Source: Bacteroidales bacterium GP2 (GTDB lineage Bacteria; Bacteroidota; Bacteroidia; Bacteroidales; Muribaculaceae). From it: a DNA stretch of 21,082 nucleotides. Positions 1-8,806 of this stretch are shown in pieces (the stretch's first letter is position 1; each line of letters opens with the position of its first letter). The stretch is taken from the NCBI GenBank assembly GCA_001701115.1, contig DAAJ01000064.1, positions 1 through 21,082 on the forward strand. The letters are read 5' to 3'. The notes beneath the pieces were generated by a model. The model was not told the DNA's origin. It made no database searches and was given only the letters and a program-made list of their open reading frames with translations. The position numbers and the translations under genes are program-made.

Positions 1-1
1 A

Positions 2-35
2 TTGCTTATGTCGAACTCACGTTATTTATCTTTGC
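2..35 (+). promoter_or_regulatory. Bacteroidetes-type promoter for the DUF6291-like gene
   Basis: TATCTTTGC at 27-35 matches the Bacteroidetes -7 consensus TAnnTTTG. A TTG at 2-4, 22 bases upstream, could serve as the -33 element. Transcription would begin near 42, which favours the ATG at 73 over the TTG at 46 as start codon. The window edge prevents a check further upstream. Confidence 0.55.
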
Positions 36-72
36 ATCGAAACAATTGACACACAATAAAAACACGCAAATT

Positions 73-477
73 ATGAAAAATTTCGCTTTTAAAACCGCAT
101 GGTATGAGATTATCAAAGACTGCTCTACAGAAATCAAAGGTCAAGTTTTCAGCGCAGTCATGGAGTATGTAATGTACGGCACTATTCCTGAACTGACCGG
201 AGAAGCGGGTATAATTTTCGCATTTATAAAATATGACATAGACGAGCGTGCCGACAGACGCGAAAAACGCAACGAAAAGAAACTATCTGCACAAAACGAA
301 GCGGCAACAGAACCTGAAGCCGCTAAACCTAATACTGGACCCGCAAACGACAAGCGGAACACAGCATATATCCGAAATGATACTTCTTGCAAAGGAAATA
401 ACCGCGCATCAAAGCATGCTAAGCGCCCGGAGCTGGTCAAGAATCTCCAAACGGCTCATATGGCGCTTCCGCTTTAA
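73..477 (+). CDS. DUF6291-like small protein
   Basis: This is a 134-residue soluble protein of unknown function. Its first 70 or so residues (aromatic start, then EYVMYGTIPEL and FIKYDIDERADRREKR) have the layout of DUF6291-type proteins, which are often found in phage or accessory regions of Bacteroidetes: a helical domain with a YxxxGxxPEL-like turn followed by a charged helix. The rest is a low-complexity charged tail with no recognisable domain. I chose the ATG at 73; the TTG at 46 falls almost on the predicted transcription start. The last 69 bases overlap the 3' end of the convergent gene at 409-936, so its C-terminus is encoded antisense to that gene. The family call rests on pattern memory and is moderate; the function is unknown. 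Confidence 0.55.
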   Translation: MKNFAFKTAWYEIIKDCSTEIKGQVFSAVMEYVMYGTIPELTGEAGIIFAFIKYDIDERADRREKRNEKKLSAQNEAATEPEAAKPNTGPANDKRNTAYIRNDTSCKGNNRASKHAKRPELVKNLQTAHMALPL

Positions 478-936
478 CGTATCAGCAAAATCATGGATAA
501 CCCCATGCACTCCCTGATGGTTGAATACGCGGAAAAGGATGGTGTACTCCTGGTCAAAGACGCGGCTTATTTCATCATCTTCAAGACCGCATGTTTCCCT
601 GCCTTCCTGCGCAACAATATTGCGTATACGGTTTTTTCGTGACAAAGCTACCGGTGTTTTGTCAAGCACAAGGCTACGGCACATAATATTTGATATGAGC
701 ATTGCAACAGAGAGCTCGTAATTCTCCTTAATCTGCCTCCAAGCCGATTTTGCTGACAAACCGGGATTGCCGTTGAAATAGAACATATCGTGCATCTCCA
801 TGATAGAGCCTGGTTCTGCGTCCAAACTCATTGAAGAGAGAAGATCTTCACCGTTAAACACCATAATACCTACAGCCATGCCGGTCGCGCCATAGCATTT
901 GTCGTCTTCGTTGCGATATGCGAGTTCGTTCTTCAT
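409..936 (-). CDS. conserved hypothetical protein, last gene of the nadA-leuS run
   Basis: This is a 175-residue protein I do not recognise. It has no signal peptide and no clear membrane segment. The N-terminal half has a GMAVGIMVFNGEDLLSS stretch and the phrase MEMHDMFYFNGNPGLSAK. The C-terminal half is helical and basic (KRKRHMSRLEILDQLRAL). An in-frame TTG at 957 exists, but the ATG at 936 is the more natural start, preceded by an A-rich stretch and no Shine-Dalgarno motif. It starts 36 bases after the stop of the porZ-like gene on the same strand, so it is probably the last gene of that transcript. Its 3' end overlaps the convergent DUF6291-like gene by 69 bases, leaving no room for a private terminator. 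Coding status is likely from its length and composition; the role is unknown. Confidence 0.7.
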   Translation of the reverse strand: MKNELAYRNEDDKCYGATGMAVGIMVFNGEDLLSSMSLDAEPGSIMEMHDMFYFNGNPGLSAKSAWRQIKENYELSVAMLISNIMCRSLVLDKTPVALSRKNRIRNIVAQEGRETCGLEDDEISRVFDQEYTILFRVFNHQGVHGVIHDFADTLKRKRHMSRLEILDQLRALSML

Positions 937-972
937 AATCTTTTTTATTAATAACAACAGCTTTCAGCCATG

Positions 973-3351
973 TCAGTTCACTACCATAATCTTTGCAACG
1001 GCACCCTTTGAGACCCCGTCAGCAGATGAGGATACAAAGATATAATAAACTCCGGTACGAACACGCTTTCCGGATGAGTTTGTCATATTCCATGTAATCA
1101 TTCCTCCCTCTGCGCGTCCTTGCCATACAACGGTTCCTGATGAATCGGCAATCTTTACCAGAGAACCTTCCATAAGTCCATCTATGGTAGCTTCTCCCCC
1201 ATAATCTGGTGTAACCGGATTAGGATAAACTTTTATTGAGGAAAAATTGTCGGACGGTATTGTAGCGTCATTTCCGTACTCCATCACACCCTCCGGAGTA
1301 GCGAAATAAACTGAATTGGTTATTTTGGAGGCGTGAACCGCATTGACTTTCTGCGAAGGAAGTGGAGAATTGGAAGCCGTGAAATGTTTCAAAATCTCAT
1401 TTCCAGCAGGATTTACAAGATATACACCTGACGCCGCAGTTGCAACCCATTTACGGTTTGCCCCGTCAACACTTATGTCAAGCACCACATCTGTGCCTGC
1501 AAAGTAATCGGCTAGCCCGGTACCGTCACCATGGTCAATCTTAAGGCGGCGTACCCGCATATTAGGATCAAGCGCATCAGCAGGAGAGGAAATTTCAATC
1601 ACTCCTTCGGTAGTACCTATCCACACTTTTCCATCTTTATCCTCGGCAATGGATGTGACATGCTCAGGAGAAAAAGTTTTTCCATCATTATCTGTGAGGT
1701 CATTCCAGAGAACAGCTTTGTCATCATCAAAATTATCCGGAGTGCCGTTTGTGTGGTAGGCAACAAAACAATGGTTGCTATTGGATGAAAATATAAAAAC
1801 TACAGGAGATTTATCACAATGAAATATCCTTATATCCTTTCCGTTTTCAAATCCCTTCAAATCAGGTATGAACCAATCACTATGCTTTACTTCAGAAGGT
1901 TTCAAATCCTTTTTTGCAGAAGGCAAAACCATTATACCGGAAGAGGCGGTGAGACCATCAGCCCCTACCCACAGATTCCCTCCCCGGTCAAAACTCACTT
2001 CATACACCCTGCTGCCCCAAGGAGCAGACATAGGCGCATTAGAGCTGTCATATTTTCCTACGAATTGCCCTGATGTGATTTTATAAAGACCATCATTTCC
2101 CGTGCCTATGAAATAAGTATCCTTGTCATCAGGATTTTCGGCAAGGCGAGTAGTAGCAGCAGCCCTCCCCTCATATTTAGGAATAAACTCTGATGCAACA
2201 TTTCCAAGGTCAACACCACGCGCCGCCACATCACTTATTTTACCGTCATACAGAAGTGCCGTTTGCTGCCGGGTAAAAATTCCTTCGCTTTCAGTAGATA
2301 AAGCTGTGCGGTACACAGATGGTCCGAGAATAGTAAAGTATATCCTTTCACCGCTTCTGTCCGGAATAATAAATGATGCCTCACGGACAGAGATAGAATA
2401 AGGACGGACACGCTCGCTAATGATATTCCACGAATTTCCTGAACGTATAAATGAAGCAATTCCGTCAGCATCAAGCGCCCAAACCTGCACTGCAGGATCA
2501 AGCGCCCCAATAATATTATCCGCTGCCTTATCAGGCAAAGGTATAACTTCTCCTCCAACATCAATATTATTGCCGGATATATAACCTATACCCTTTTCTG
2601 TGGTTATGAAAGGCTGATATGTGTAACCAATTTCCTGAGTCAAAGCTTTCTTATCTCCTGATAAACTGATTTTAAGTACTTTTACACCACTTCTTCCAAG
2701 CAGCCCGGAAGATTTATCATAAGCAAGTTCATCAATTTTACCTGGAGAACCTATTACTTTCCAATTATCAAATTTATTTATACGGTCAACTTTATTTATT
2801 GCCAGCAAATCTTCACCCGAAGATATTACTATACAGTCGTCCGTGACTCCTATAGCATTGATTTCATTTCCATAATTTCCAGAATCAATAACCTTGCAGC
2901 GTGCCACATCAAAAACTACAACACCAAAATTTGTAGCAATATAAAGAATGTCTCCGTCCCATGCCGCTCCATTTATTGACTTGGATGAACTTACAGATGC
3001 ATCGCGTATATCTGAAAGGTTTACTATGCTGCCGTCATCTGAAAGAATATCAATATTGCAATTTGAATAGCACACGGCAATTCGCCCGCTGTTCCTATCA
3101 AAGAAAATGTCACTTACATAGTAATCACTCAGTAAATTATCGGCAGTGTAAGAAAAACTTTCCTGTGTGCCTTTGTCATAAGAGAATAATCCCCCTCCGG
3201 CAAGGTAATAAACCTTGTCACCGGTTTCAATAACTTTTCCCATAGGCAATGTGAATGACGGATACATACTCCAACTGCCTACAGGAACAGCTGCAATAAG
3301 AGAGAAAACCGTCAAAACAGACGCCAACAATGCAATAAACCTTATTTTCAT
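973..3351 (-). CDS. PorZ-like beta-propeller protein with type IX secretion C-terminal domain
   Basis: This 792-residue exported protein resembles PorZ, a component of the cell-surface attachment complex (PorU, PorV, PorQ, PorZ) that anchors type IX secretion cargo. Residues 1-21 form a signal peptide ending near LIAA. The mature start (VGSWSMYPSF, then VYYLAGGGLFSYD and LLSDYYVSDI) follows the PorZ N-terminal propeller pattern. Regulator-propeller-type repeats occur further on, for example NLWVGADG, KVWIGTTEGVIEIS and RKWVATAASGVYLVN. Residues 703-792 form a type A sorting domain: KVYPNP, a beta-sandwich with VVWQG, then GVYYIFV and a final AKIMVVN. The length is close to the 776 residues I recall for Porphyromonas gingivalis PorZ. 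It lies 16 bases downstream of rdgB. Assignment to PorZ rather than another sorted propeller protein is likely but not certain. Confidence 0.8.
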   Translation of the reverse strand: MKIRFIALLASVLTVFSLIAAVPVGSWSMYPSFTLPMGKVIETGDKVYYLAGGGLFSYDKGTQESFSYTADNLLSDYYVSDIFFDRNSGRIAVCYSNCNIDILSDDGSIVNLSDIRDASVSSSKSINGAAWDGDILYIATNFGVVVFDVARCKVIDSGNYGNEINAIGVTDDCIVISSGEDLLAINKVDRINKFDNWKVIGSPGKIDELAYDKSSGLLGRSGVKVLKISLSGDKKALTQEIGYTYQPFITTEKGIGYISGNNIDVGGEVIPLPDKAADNIIGALDPAVQVWALDADGIASFIRSGNSWNIISERVRPYSISVREASFIIPDRSGERIYFTILGPSVYRTALSTESEGIFTRQQTALLYDGKISDVAARGVDLGNVASEFIPKYEGRAAATTRLAENPDDKDTYFIGTGNDGLYKITSGQFVGKYDSSNAPMSAPWGSRVYEVSFDRGGNLWVGADGLTASSGIMVLPSAKKDLKPSEVKHSDWFIPDLKGFENGKDIRIFHCDKSPVVFIFSSNSNHCFVAYHTNGTPDNFDDDKAVLWNDLTDNDGKTFSPEHVTSIAEDKDGKVWIGTTEGVIEISSPADALDPNMRVRRLKIDHGDGTGLADYFAGTDVVLDISVDGANRKWVATAASGVYLVNPAGNEILKHFTASNSPLPSQKVNAVHASKITNSVYFATPEGVMEYGNDATIPSDNFSSIKVYPNPVTPDYGGEATIDGLMEGSLVKIADSSGTVVWQGRAEGGMITWNMTNSSGKRVRTGVYYIFVSSSADGVSKGAVAKIMVVN

Positions 3352-3367
3352 GCCAATCTCCTCTGTT

Positions 3368-3949
3368 TTACTTACCGAGAAGATAATCTATAAGCTTTGC
3401 TGTAGCTCTGCCGCGATGACTGATAGCATTTTTAGCATCAGCATCCATTTCGGCAAAAGTGACATTGCTTTCAACAGGCTTGAAAACAGGATCATAACCA
3501 AAACCTGAGTTTCCTGCCGGAACATGGGTTATCTCGCCTTCAACCACACCATCAAAAAGATGCAGTTCATTGCCCTGAACCAAAGCAATTACAGTGCGGA
3601 AACGTGCGGCACGGTCATTTTCGCCCTCCATATTTGCAAGCAAAAGTTTCATATTTGCTTGCGAATCATGTCCCGGACCAGCATACCTTGCAGAATACAC
3701 TCCGGGCGCCCCGCCAAGTGCATCAACAATCAGACCGGTATCATCAGCAAAACAATCGTAACCATATTTTTCTTTAATAAACCGCGCTTTCTGCTCTGCA
3801 TTTCCCTCAAGGGTATCAGCGGTCTCAGGTATATCCTCATGGCAACCTATGTCTTCCAATGAAAGAATAGTCCAGGAATCTCCGGCGATACGCCGGAGTT
3901 CCTGAAGCTTATGAGGATTATTAGTAGCAAATACTATTTCTCGTTTCAT
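3368..3949 (-). CDS. rdgB: non-canonical purine NTP pyrophosphatase (RdgB/HAM1 family)
   Basis: This enzyme hydrolyses XTP, dITP and ITP to monophosphates plus pyrophosphate, keeping deaminated purines out of DNA and RNA. The 193-residue length is typical. The N-terminal ATNNPHKLQEL supplies the T/SxxxxK phosphate-contact motif. TLEGNAEQKA near 46-54 and FADDTGL (acidic pair 69-70) carry the metal-binding and catalytic acidic residues. GGAPGVYSARYAG, GFGYDPVF and the C-terminal ISHRGRA are the remaining family signatures. All key residues appear present. It sits 28 bases downstream of leuS and 16 bases upstream of the porZ-like gene, so it is probably co-transcribed with both. Confidence 0.96.
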   Translation of the reverse strand: MKREIVFATNNPHKLQELRRIAGDSWTILSLEDIGCHEDIPETADTLEGNAEQKARFIKEKYGYDCFADDTGLIVDALGGAPGVYSARYAGPGHDSQANMKLLLANMEGENDRAARFRTVIALVQGNELHLFDGVVEGEITHVPAGNSGFGYDPVFKPVESNVTFAEMDADAKNAISHRGRATAKLIDYLLGK

Positions 3950-3977
3950 ACAATATAGTAACGGAAAACGAGCTATT

Positions 3978-6749
3978 CTATTTTACTACAACATTCACAA
4001 TTTTGCGAGGCACAACAATTACCTTGACAATATTCTTGCCTTCAGTCCATTTTGAAGCACCTTCATTTGAAAGAGCAACTTCCTGAACCTGTTCGGAAGG
4101 CATATCGGCAGGAACCTCAATATTATATCGAGCCTTACCGTTAAAGGATACTGCATAAGTGACATTGTCTTCCTTAAGGTACTCTTCGTTGTGAACAGGC
4201 CACTGCGCATCGCACACAGTTGTGTCATTGCCGAGAATGTGCCAAAGTTCCTCACAAACATGAGGAGCAAATGGAGCAAGCAATATAACGAGTTGTGAAA
4301 GTACTTCGCGGTTATGGCATTTAAGCTGTGTAAGCTCATTTACGCAAATCATGAATGCGCTTATAGAGGTGTTGAAAGAGAAGTTTTCAATATCCGAAGT
4401 GACTTTCTTTATCAACTTATGTATTGATTTGAGCTCTTCACGGGTTGGTTCACCGTCAGTAACAAGCAAAGTATCTCCTTTATAGAAAAGGTTCCAGAGC
4501 TTACGGAGGAAACGGTTAACACCATCAATGCCGTTGGTATCCCAAGGCTTGCTCTGCTCAAGCGGACCAAGGAACATTTCATAAAGACGGAGAGTGTCCG
4601 CACCGTAACGCTCTACAATGTCATCAGGATTAACAACATTGAACATGGATTTGGACATTTTTTCTACCGCATAACCGCAAATATATTTTCCATCCTCAAG
4701 GATAAATTCAGCATCCTTAAATTCAGGACGCCAAGCACGGAAAGCATCCAAATCAAGGATATCATTGCTTACTATGTTTACATCCACATGAATAGGAGTC
4801 ACATCATAATCCTTTTTAAGATTGTAGCTCACAAATGTGTTCGTATCCTTTATACGATATACAAAGTTGCTCCTTCCTTGAATCATGCCTTGGTTTATAA
4901 GCTTGCGGAAAGGCTCTTCCTCACACACAAGTCCGAGGTCATAAAGGAATTTATTCCAGAAGCGGCTATATATAAGGTGACCGGTGGCGTGCTCAGTGCC
5001 GCCAATGTAAAGGTCAACATTTTTCCAATAATCATTTGCCTCTTTGCTTACAAGCGCCTTGTCATTCTTAGGATCCATATAGCGCAGATAGTAAGCGGAT
5101 GAACCTGCAAATCCGGGCATAGTGCAAAGTTCGATAGGATAACCTTCCGGAGTTTTCCAGTTTTTAGCACGTCCAAGAGGAGGCTCTCCTGTTTCTGTGG
5201 GTAGAAACTTGTCTACTTCAGGCAGAAGCAAAGGCAGCTGGCTTTCATCCATCATCTGAGGTATTCCGTCCTTATAATATACAGGGAAAGGTTCACCCCA
5301 GTAACGCTGACGGCTGAAAATAGCATCACGCAAGCGATAATTTACTTTTACCTTGCCTATACCTTTTTCACTGATGAATTTTTTTGTAGCAGCAATAGCA
5401 TCTTTAACTTCCATGCCGTTAAGGTCAAGTTCCGGACCTTTTGAATTCATCATTTTGCCGCTCTTAGCATCAAAACTCTCCTCACTTACATCAGCACCTT
5501 CGATAAGAGGAATGATAGGAAGCTCAAAACGGCGCGCAAAAGCATAGTCACGGCTGTCATGCGCAGGCACAGCCATGATTGCACCTGTTCCGTATCCGGC
5601 AAGCACATAGTCACTCACCCAAACAGGTATTTTTTCTCCAGTAAGAGGGTTAATTGCATAAGCTCCGGTAAACACGCCGGTAACTTTCTTATCTATCATC
5701 CTTTCGCGCTCGGTCTTATGCTTTATGCTGGCTATATATTCGTCAACCTCAGCTTTGCGGTCAGGAGTAGTAATCATATCAACATACGCGCTTTCAGGAG
5801 CAAGTACCATAAATGTTACTCCGAAAACAGTGTCAGCCCTGGTGGTAAAAATTTCAAGTTCCACATCACTGTCCGCAATCTTGAACTTCATTTCAGCACC
5901 TTCAGAACGTCCAATCCAGTTGCGCTGTGTTTCTTTAAGTGAATCGGTCCAGTCAACTGTTTCCAATCCGTCAAGAAGCCTCTGGGCGTATGCAGACACT
6001 CTAAGGCACCACTGGTACATTAATTTCTGCTCTACAGGATAACCTCCACGAATAGACACACCTTCGCTAACCTCATCATTAGCAAGCACAGTGCCGAGTT
6101 TAGGACACCAGTTTACCATAGTGTTGCCAAGATAAGCTATGCGGTAATTCATAAGTGTGTCGCTCTTCGCTTTCTCATCCATTGCTTTCCACTCCCCGGC
6201 TGTGAAATCAAGCTCTTTTGAGCAAGCTGCATGAATACCCTTTGAACCGTATTCACCAAAATGCTTTTCAAGGTCAGCTATGGGTTTAGCCTTGCATTCC
6301 TTGGTATCATAGTAGGAATTGAACATCTGGATGAATGCCCACTGTGTCCATTTGTAATAGTCAGGATTGCATGTGCGCACCTCCCTGTCCCAGTCATAGC
6401 AAAAACCTATTTTGTCAAGCTGGCTGCGATACCGGTCAATGTTTACCTTAGTTGTGATTTCAGGATGCTGCCCTGTCTGAATAGCGTACTGCTCTGCAGG
6501 GAGACCATAAGCATCGTATCCCATAGGATGAAGTACATTGAATCCCTGAAGGCGTTTGAAACGAGAATAAATGTCAGAAGCAATGTAGCCTAACGGATGC
6601 CCAACATGGAGTCCTGCACCGGAAGGGTAAGGAAACATATCCAGCACATAGAATTTAGGTCTGGATTCATCTATTTCTGTTTTGTAAGTGGCATTGTCTT
6701 TCCAATACTGCTGCCACTTGCTCTCGATATTCTTGTGATTGTATTCCAT
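3978..6749 (-). CDS. leuS: leucyl-tRNA synthetase
   Basis: This class I synthetase joins leucine to tRNA-Leu in the cytoplasm. The 923 residues are full length for the bacterial type. The HIGH-equivalent motif is HVGH at 48-51, inside YPSGAGLHVGHPLGY. The CP1 editing domain is present, with the threonine-rich TTRADTVFGVTFM and the GTGAIMAVPAHDSRDY segment. KMSKS is at 697-701, followed by the anticodon-binding helical domain and a C-terminal domain ending in IVNVVVK. A long insertion between the catalytic halves (around YRIKDTNTFVSYNLKK) is typical of Bacteroidetes LeuRS as far as I recall. It starts 27 bases after nadA with no promoter signature between them, so co-transcription with nadA is likely. 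Confidence 0.98.
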   Translation of the reverse strand: MEYNHKNIESKWQQYWKDNATYKTEIDESRPKFYVLDMFPYPSGAGLHVGHPLGYIASDIYSRFKRLQGFNVLHPMGYDAYGLPAEQYAIQTGQHPEITTKVNIDRYRSQLDKIGFCYDWDREVRTCNPDYYKWTQWAFIQMFNSYYDTKECKAKPIADLEKHFGEYGSKGIHAACSKELDFTAGEWKAMDEKAKSDTLMNYRIAYLGNTMVNWCPKLGTVLANDEVSEGVSIRGGYPVEQKLMYQWCLRVSAYAQRLLDGLETVDWTDSLKETQRNWIGRSEGAEMKFKIADSDVELEIFTTRADTVFGVTFMVLAPESAYVDMITTPDRKAEVDEYIASIKHKTERERMIDKKVTGVFTGAYAINPLTGEKIPVWVSDYVLAGYGTGAIMAVPAHDSRDYAFARRFELPIIPLIEGADVSEESFDAKSGKMMNSKGPELDLNGMEVKDAIAATKKFISEKGIGKVKVNYRLRDAIFSRQRYWGEPFPVYYKDGIPQMMDESQLPLLLPEVDKFLPTETGEPPLGRAKNWKTPEGYPIELCTMPGFAGSSAYYLRYMDPKNDKALVSKEANDYWKNVDLYIGGTEHATGHLIYSRFWNKFLYDLGLVCEEEPFRKLINQGMIQGRSNFVYRIKDTNTFVSYNLKKDYDVTPIHVDVNIVSNDILDLDAFRAWRPEFKDAEFILEDGKYICGYAVEKMSKSMFNVVNPDDIVERYGADTLRLYEMFLGPLEQSKPWDTNGIDGVNRFLRKLWNLFYKGDTLLVTDGEPTREELKSIHKLIKKVTSDIENFSFNTSISAFMICVNELTQLKCHNREVLSQLVILLAPFAPHVCEELWHILGNDTTVCDAQWPVHNEEYLKEDNVTYAVSFNGKARYNIEVPADMPSEQVQEVALSNEGASKWTEGKNIVKVIVVPRKIVNVVVK

Positions 6750-6776
6750 ATATATTTATGTGTATAATATTCTCTA

Positions 6777-7721
6777 TTATTTAGCTGAAAGTTCCAGCAT
6801 ACGTTCTATAGGCTTGCGCGCCTTTACCGCAATCTCCTCATCCACCTCAACCTGAGGCTTCATGTCACGTAGGCAGTCACGCAATTTTTCAAGAGTATTC
6901 AGCTTCATGTGTTCGCATTTGCTACATGAAGCCTCTTCAGTAGGTGCAGGGATAAATATTTTATCGGGACACGCTTTCTGCATCTGATGAAGGATTCCGC
7001 TTTCTGTTGCCACTATGAATTTGCCGGCATCACTTTCACAGGCGTATTTTAGAAGCACAGCTGTAGAGCCTATGCAGTCCGCCAGCGCATGCATAGCCTG
7101 TCGGCATTCGGGATGCACCAGCAAAGGAGCATCAGGATATTCTTTTTTCAAAGCAGCTGTTTTTTCCGGAGAGAATTTTTCATGCACATGGCAACCTCCG
7201 TTCCAAAGCAGCATTGAGCGTCCTGTCACATTATTAATATATGTGCCGAGATTTTTATCCGGACCGAAGATTATCTTTTCATCCTGAGGAAATGTATCAA
7301 CTATCTGTTTTGCATTTCCCGATGTCACTACCACATCTGTATAAGCTTTTACTCCTGCAGTGGTATTAACATAGCTTATTACAGTGTAGCCCGGATGCGC
7401 CTCAACAAATTCCTTGAATTCCTCAGGGGGACAACTGTCAGCAAGGGAACATCCGGCATTTGTGTCTGGTTCCAATACTATCTTGTCCGGGGAAAGTATT
7501 TTAGCTGTTTCTCCCATGAAGTGAACGCCGCACATCACAATCACAGGATTGCTCAAAGTAGCCGCTATCCTCGCAAGAGCAAGGGAATCGCCTATGTGAT
7601 CGGCTATGTCCTGTATTTCGGGAGCCTGGTAGTAGTGAGCCATAATCACCGCTCCTCTCTTTTTCTTCAGCTCTTCAATTTCTTCCAAGAGCTTGGCAGT
7701 ATCAGGAGTTTTAACAGCCAT
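6777..7721 (-). CDS. nadA: quinolinate synthase
   Basis: NadA condenses iminoaspartate with dihydroxyacetone phosphate to give quinolinate, the NAD precursor, using a [4Fe-4S] cluster in the cytoplasm. The 314-residue length is normal for the compact form. Signatures are MAHYYQAPEIQDIADHIGDS, CGVHFMGETAKIL, NTTAGVKAYTDVVVTSGNA, and GPDKNLGTY. The likely cluster ligands are C91 (AGCSLAD), C177 (NGGCHVHE) and C269 (the second cysteine of CSKCEHM). The usual partners nadB and nadC are not adjacent; instead the gene leads the probable run nadA-leuS-rdgB-porZ-like. A promoter candidate 200 bases upstream implies a long leader. Confidence 0.97.
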   Translation of the reverse strand: MAVKTPDTAKLLEEIEELKKKRGAVIMAHYYQAPEIQDIADHIGDSLALARIAATLSNPVIVMCGVHFMGETAKILSPDKIVLEPDTNAGCSLADSCPPEEFKEFVEAHPGYTVISYVNTTAGVKAYTDVVVTSGNAKQIVDTFPQDEKIIFGPDKNLGTYINNVTGRSMLLWNGGCHVHEKFSPEKTAALKKEYPDAPLLVHPECRQAMHALADCIGSTAVLLKYACESDAGKFIVATESGILHQMQKACPDKIFIPAPTEEASCSKCEHMKLNTLEKLRDCLRDMKPQVEVDEEIAVKARKPIERMLELSAK

Positions 7722-7928
7722 ATAATCTTATATATAAATTAAAATCTTAAAAAATTTTTTTCTATGATGAAGAATAAGGAATGTAAATAGCTATGATAAC
7801 TTTTCCGCCAATTGCTTGCATTTTACGGTTACTGATACCGGAGTAGTGCTTATAATCATATTATGAACATTACAACATTATGATATTCAGTGCTATTACC
7901 AATGTTATCTACACTATGTTTATAAGCT

Positions 7929-7960
7929 GCAAAGTTAGTAACTTTAGTTGGTATGGCAAT
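7929..7960 (-). promoter_or_regulatory. probable nadA operon promoter
   Basis: On the minus strand TAACTTTGC at 7937-7929 matches the Bacteroidetes -7 element exactly. ATTG at 7960-7957 is placed 19 bases upstream as a -33 element. It lies just beyond the upp terminator, as expected for the start of a new transcript. Initiation near 7922 would give a leader of about 200 bases before the nadA ATG. Confidence 0.6.
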
Positions 7961-7972
7961 TGAATAACCTGC

Positions 7973-8012
7973 TAAAAAGCGGTTGGCAACCGTTTGATAA
8001 ACGATTGCCAAC
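7973..8012 (-). terminator. intrinsic terminator downstream of upp
   Basis: The inverted repeat has arms at 7982-7995 and 7999-8012 and a 3-base loop. In minus-strand RNA all 14 positions can pair, one of them as a G-U wobble. It is followed on the minus strand by CCGC and a run of five T (7978-7974). It lies 116 bases past the upp stop and upstream of the nadA promoter. The weaker T-rich sequence on the other side could let it act in both directions. Confidence 0.8.
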
Positions 8013-8127
8013 TTATTTTGCAGTTCTTCAGAGAAGCTTATATGGTGGTGATTCCGAGTATTCAAAATAATATTATTAAAATATGCTGTCAAGTTTTTTA
8101 CGGTTATCAACACAGTTTTCAACATGG

Positions 8128-8781
8128 TTATTCTTTAATGCCGTAAGCAAGGTCACCGGCATCCCCAAGTCCCGGCACTATATAGGAGTGTGAGTTTATT
8201 TCATCATCCACAGCACCGAGCCAAAGTGTGGTCTTATCCTCCGGGAATGTGGATTTAATATAGTCGACGGCTTTGGTAGAAGCTATAACGGAAGCCACAT
8301 GGATTTTTTCAGGTGTGCCTTTTGTTAGCAATGCCTTGTAACTTAATTCCATTGAAGCACCTGTTGCAAGCATAGGATCGGCAATGATAAGTGTTTTGCC
8401 GTCGAGCCTTGGAGATGCAATATATTCAATAAAAATGTCAAAGTTTTCTTTTTCCTTGTATTTTCTGTATGCGGAAACAAAAGCATTCTGCGCCTTATCG
8501 AAATAAGAGAGAAAACCTTGATGGAAGGGTACTCCGGCACGGAAAATAGTGGCAAGGACTATATTTTCATCGATTACATCACATTGAGCTGCAGCAAGCG
8601 GAGTAATTACTTCTTGTTTCTTGTAAACAAGTGTCTTGCTAATCTCGTAAGCCATTATCTGACCTATCCTTTCAAGATTGCGGCGAAAGCGCATCATGTC
8701 TTTCTGCACGTTCACATCCCTAAGCTCAGCCATGTACTGGCTAACAAGTGAAGGAGTCTCGTCGAAATTTATAACTTTCAT
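8128..8781 (-). CDS. upp: uracil phosphoribosyltransferase
   Basis: This cytoplasmic salvage enzyme makes UMP from uracil and PRPP. It has 217 residues. The PRPP-binding loop is TLIIADPMLATGASM, with the acidic pair replaced by the A-D-P-M form usual in UPRTases. The uracil-binding C-terminal signature is SYIVPGLGDAGDLAYG. RAGVPFHQG matches the conserved RAG(L/V)P region. It starts 25 bases after the MATE gene without an evident promoter, so it is probably the last gene of the DUF3737-malY-MATE transcript, which the hairpin at 7973-8012 closes. Confidence 0.96.
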   Translation of the reverse strand: MKVINFDETPSLVSQYMAELRDVNVQKDMMRFRRNLERIGQIMAYEISKTLVYKKQEVITPLAAAQCDVIDENIVLATIFRAGVPFHQGFLSYFDKAQNAFVSAYRKYKEKENFDIFIEYIASPRLDGKTLIIADPMLATGASMELSYKALLTKGTPEKIHVASVIASTKAVDYIKSTFPEDKTTLWLGAVDDEINSHSYIVPGLGDAGDLAYGIKE

Positions 8782-8806
8782 GAATATATTTTTAGAGGTT
8801 AATTAA

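Larger units (their letters stand above)
7722..8127. other. 406-base intergenic region between upp and nadA
   Basis: This AT-rich stretch separates two minus-strand units. Reading on the minus strand it holds the 3' untranslated end of upp, a strong hairpin terminator (8012 to 7973), a promoter candidate (7960 to 7929) and then about 200 bases of nadA leader. An open frame at 7856-8125 exists, but it contains the terminator and promoter and its protein looks non-coding. Two copies of the 11-mer TTTTACGGTTA lie here on the plus strand, at 7821-7831 and 8096-8106. I recognise no riboswitch in the leader. Confidence 0.6.

Noticed and set aside
248..517. 89-codon plus-strand frame overlapping the DUF6291-like gene
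   Set aside because: It is an alternative frame of the charged tail, with no family signature; the 73-477 frame has the recognisable N-terminal domain.
5559..5942. Long plus-strand frames opposite leuS
   Set aside because: They are shadows of a highly conserved synthetase; the minus-strand frame has all catalytic motifs.
7856..8125. 89-codon open frame between upp and nadA on the minus strand
   Set aside because: It contains the upp terminator hairpin and a perfect -7 promoter element, its composition is AT-driven, and the protein shows no domain or sensible pattern.
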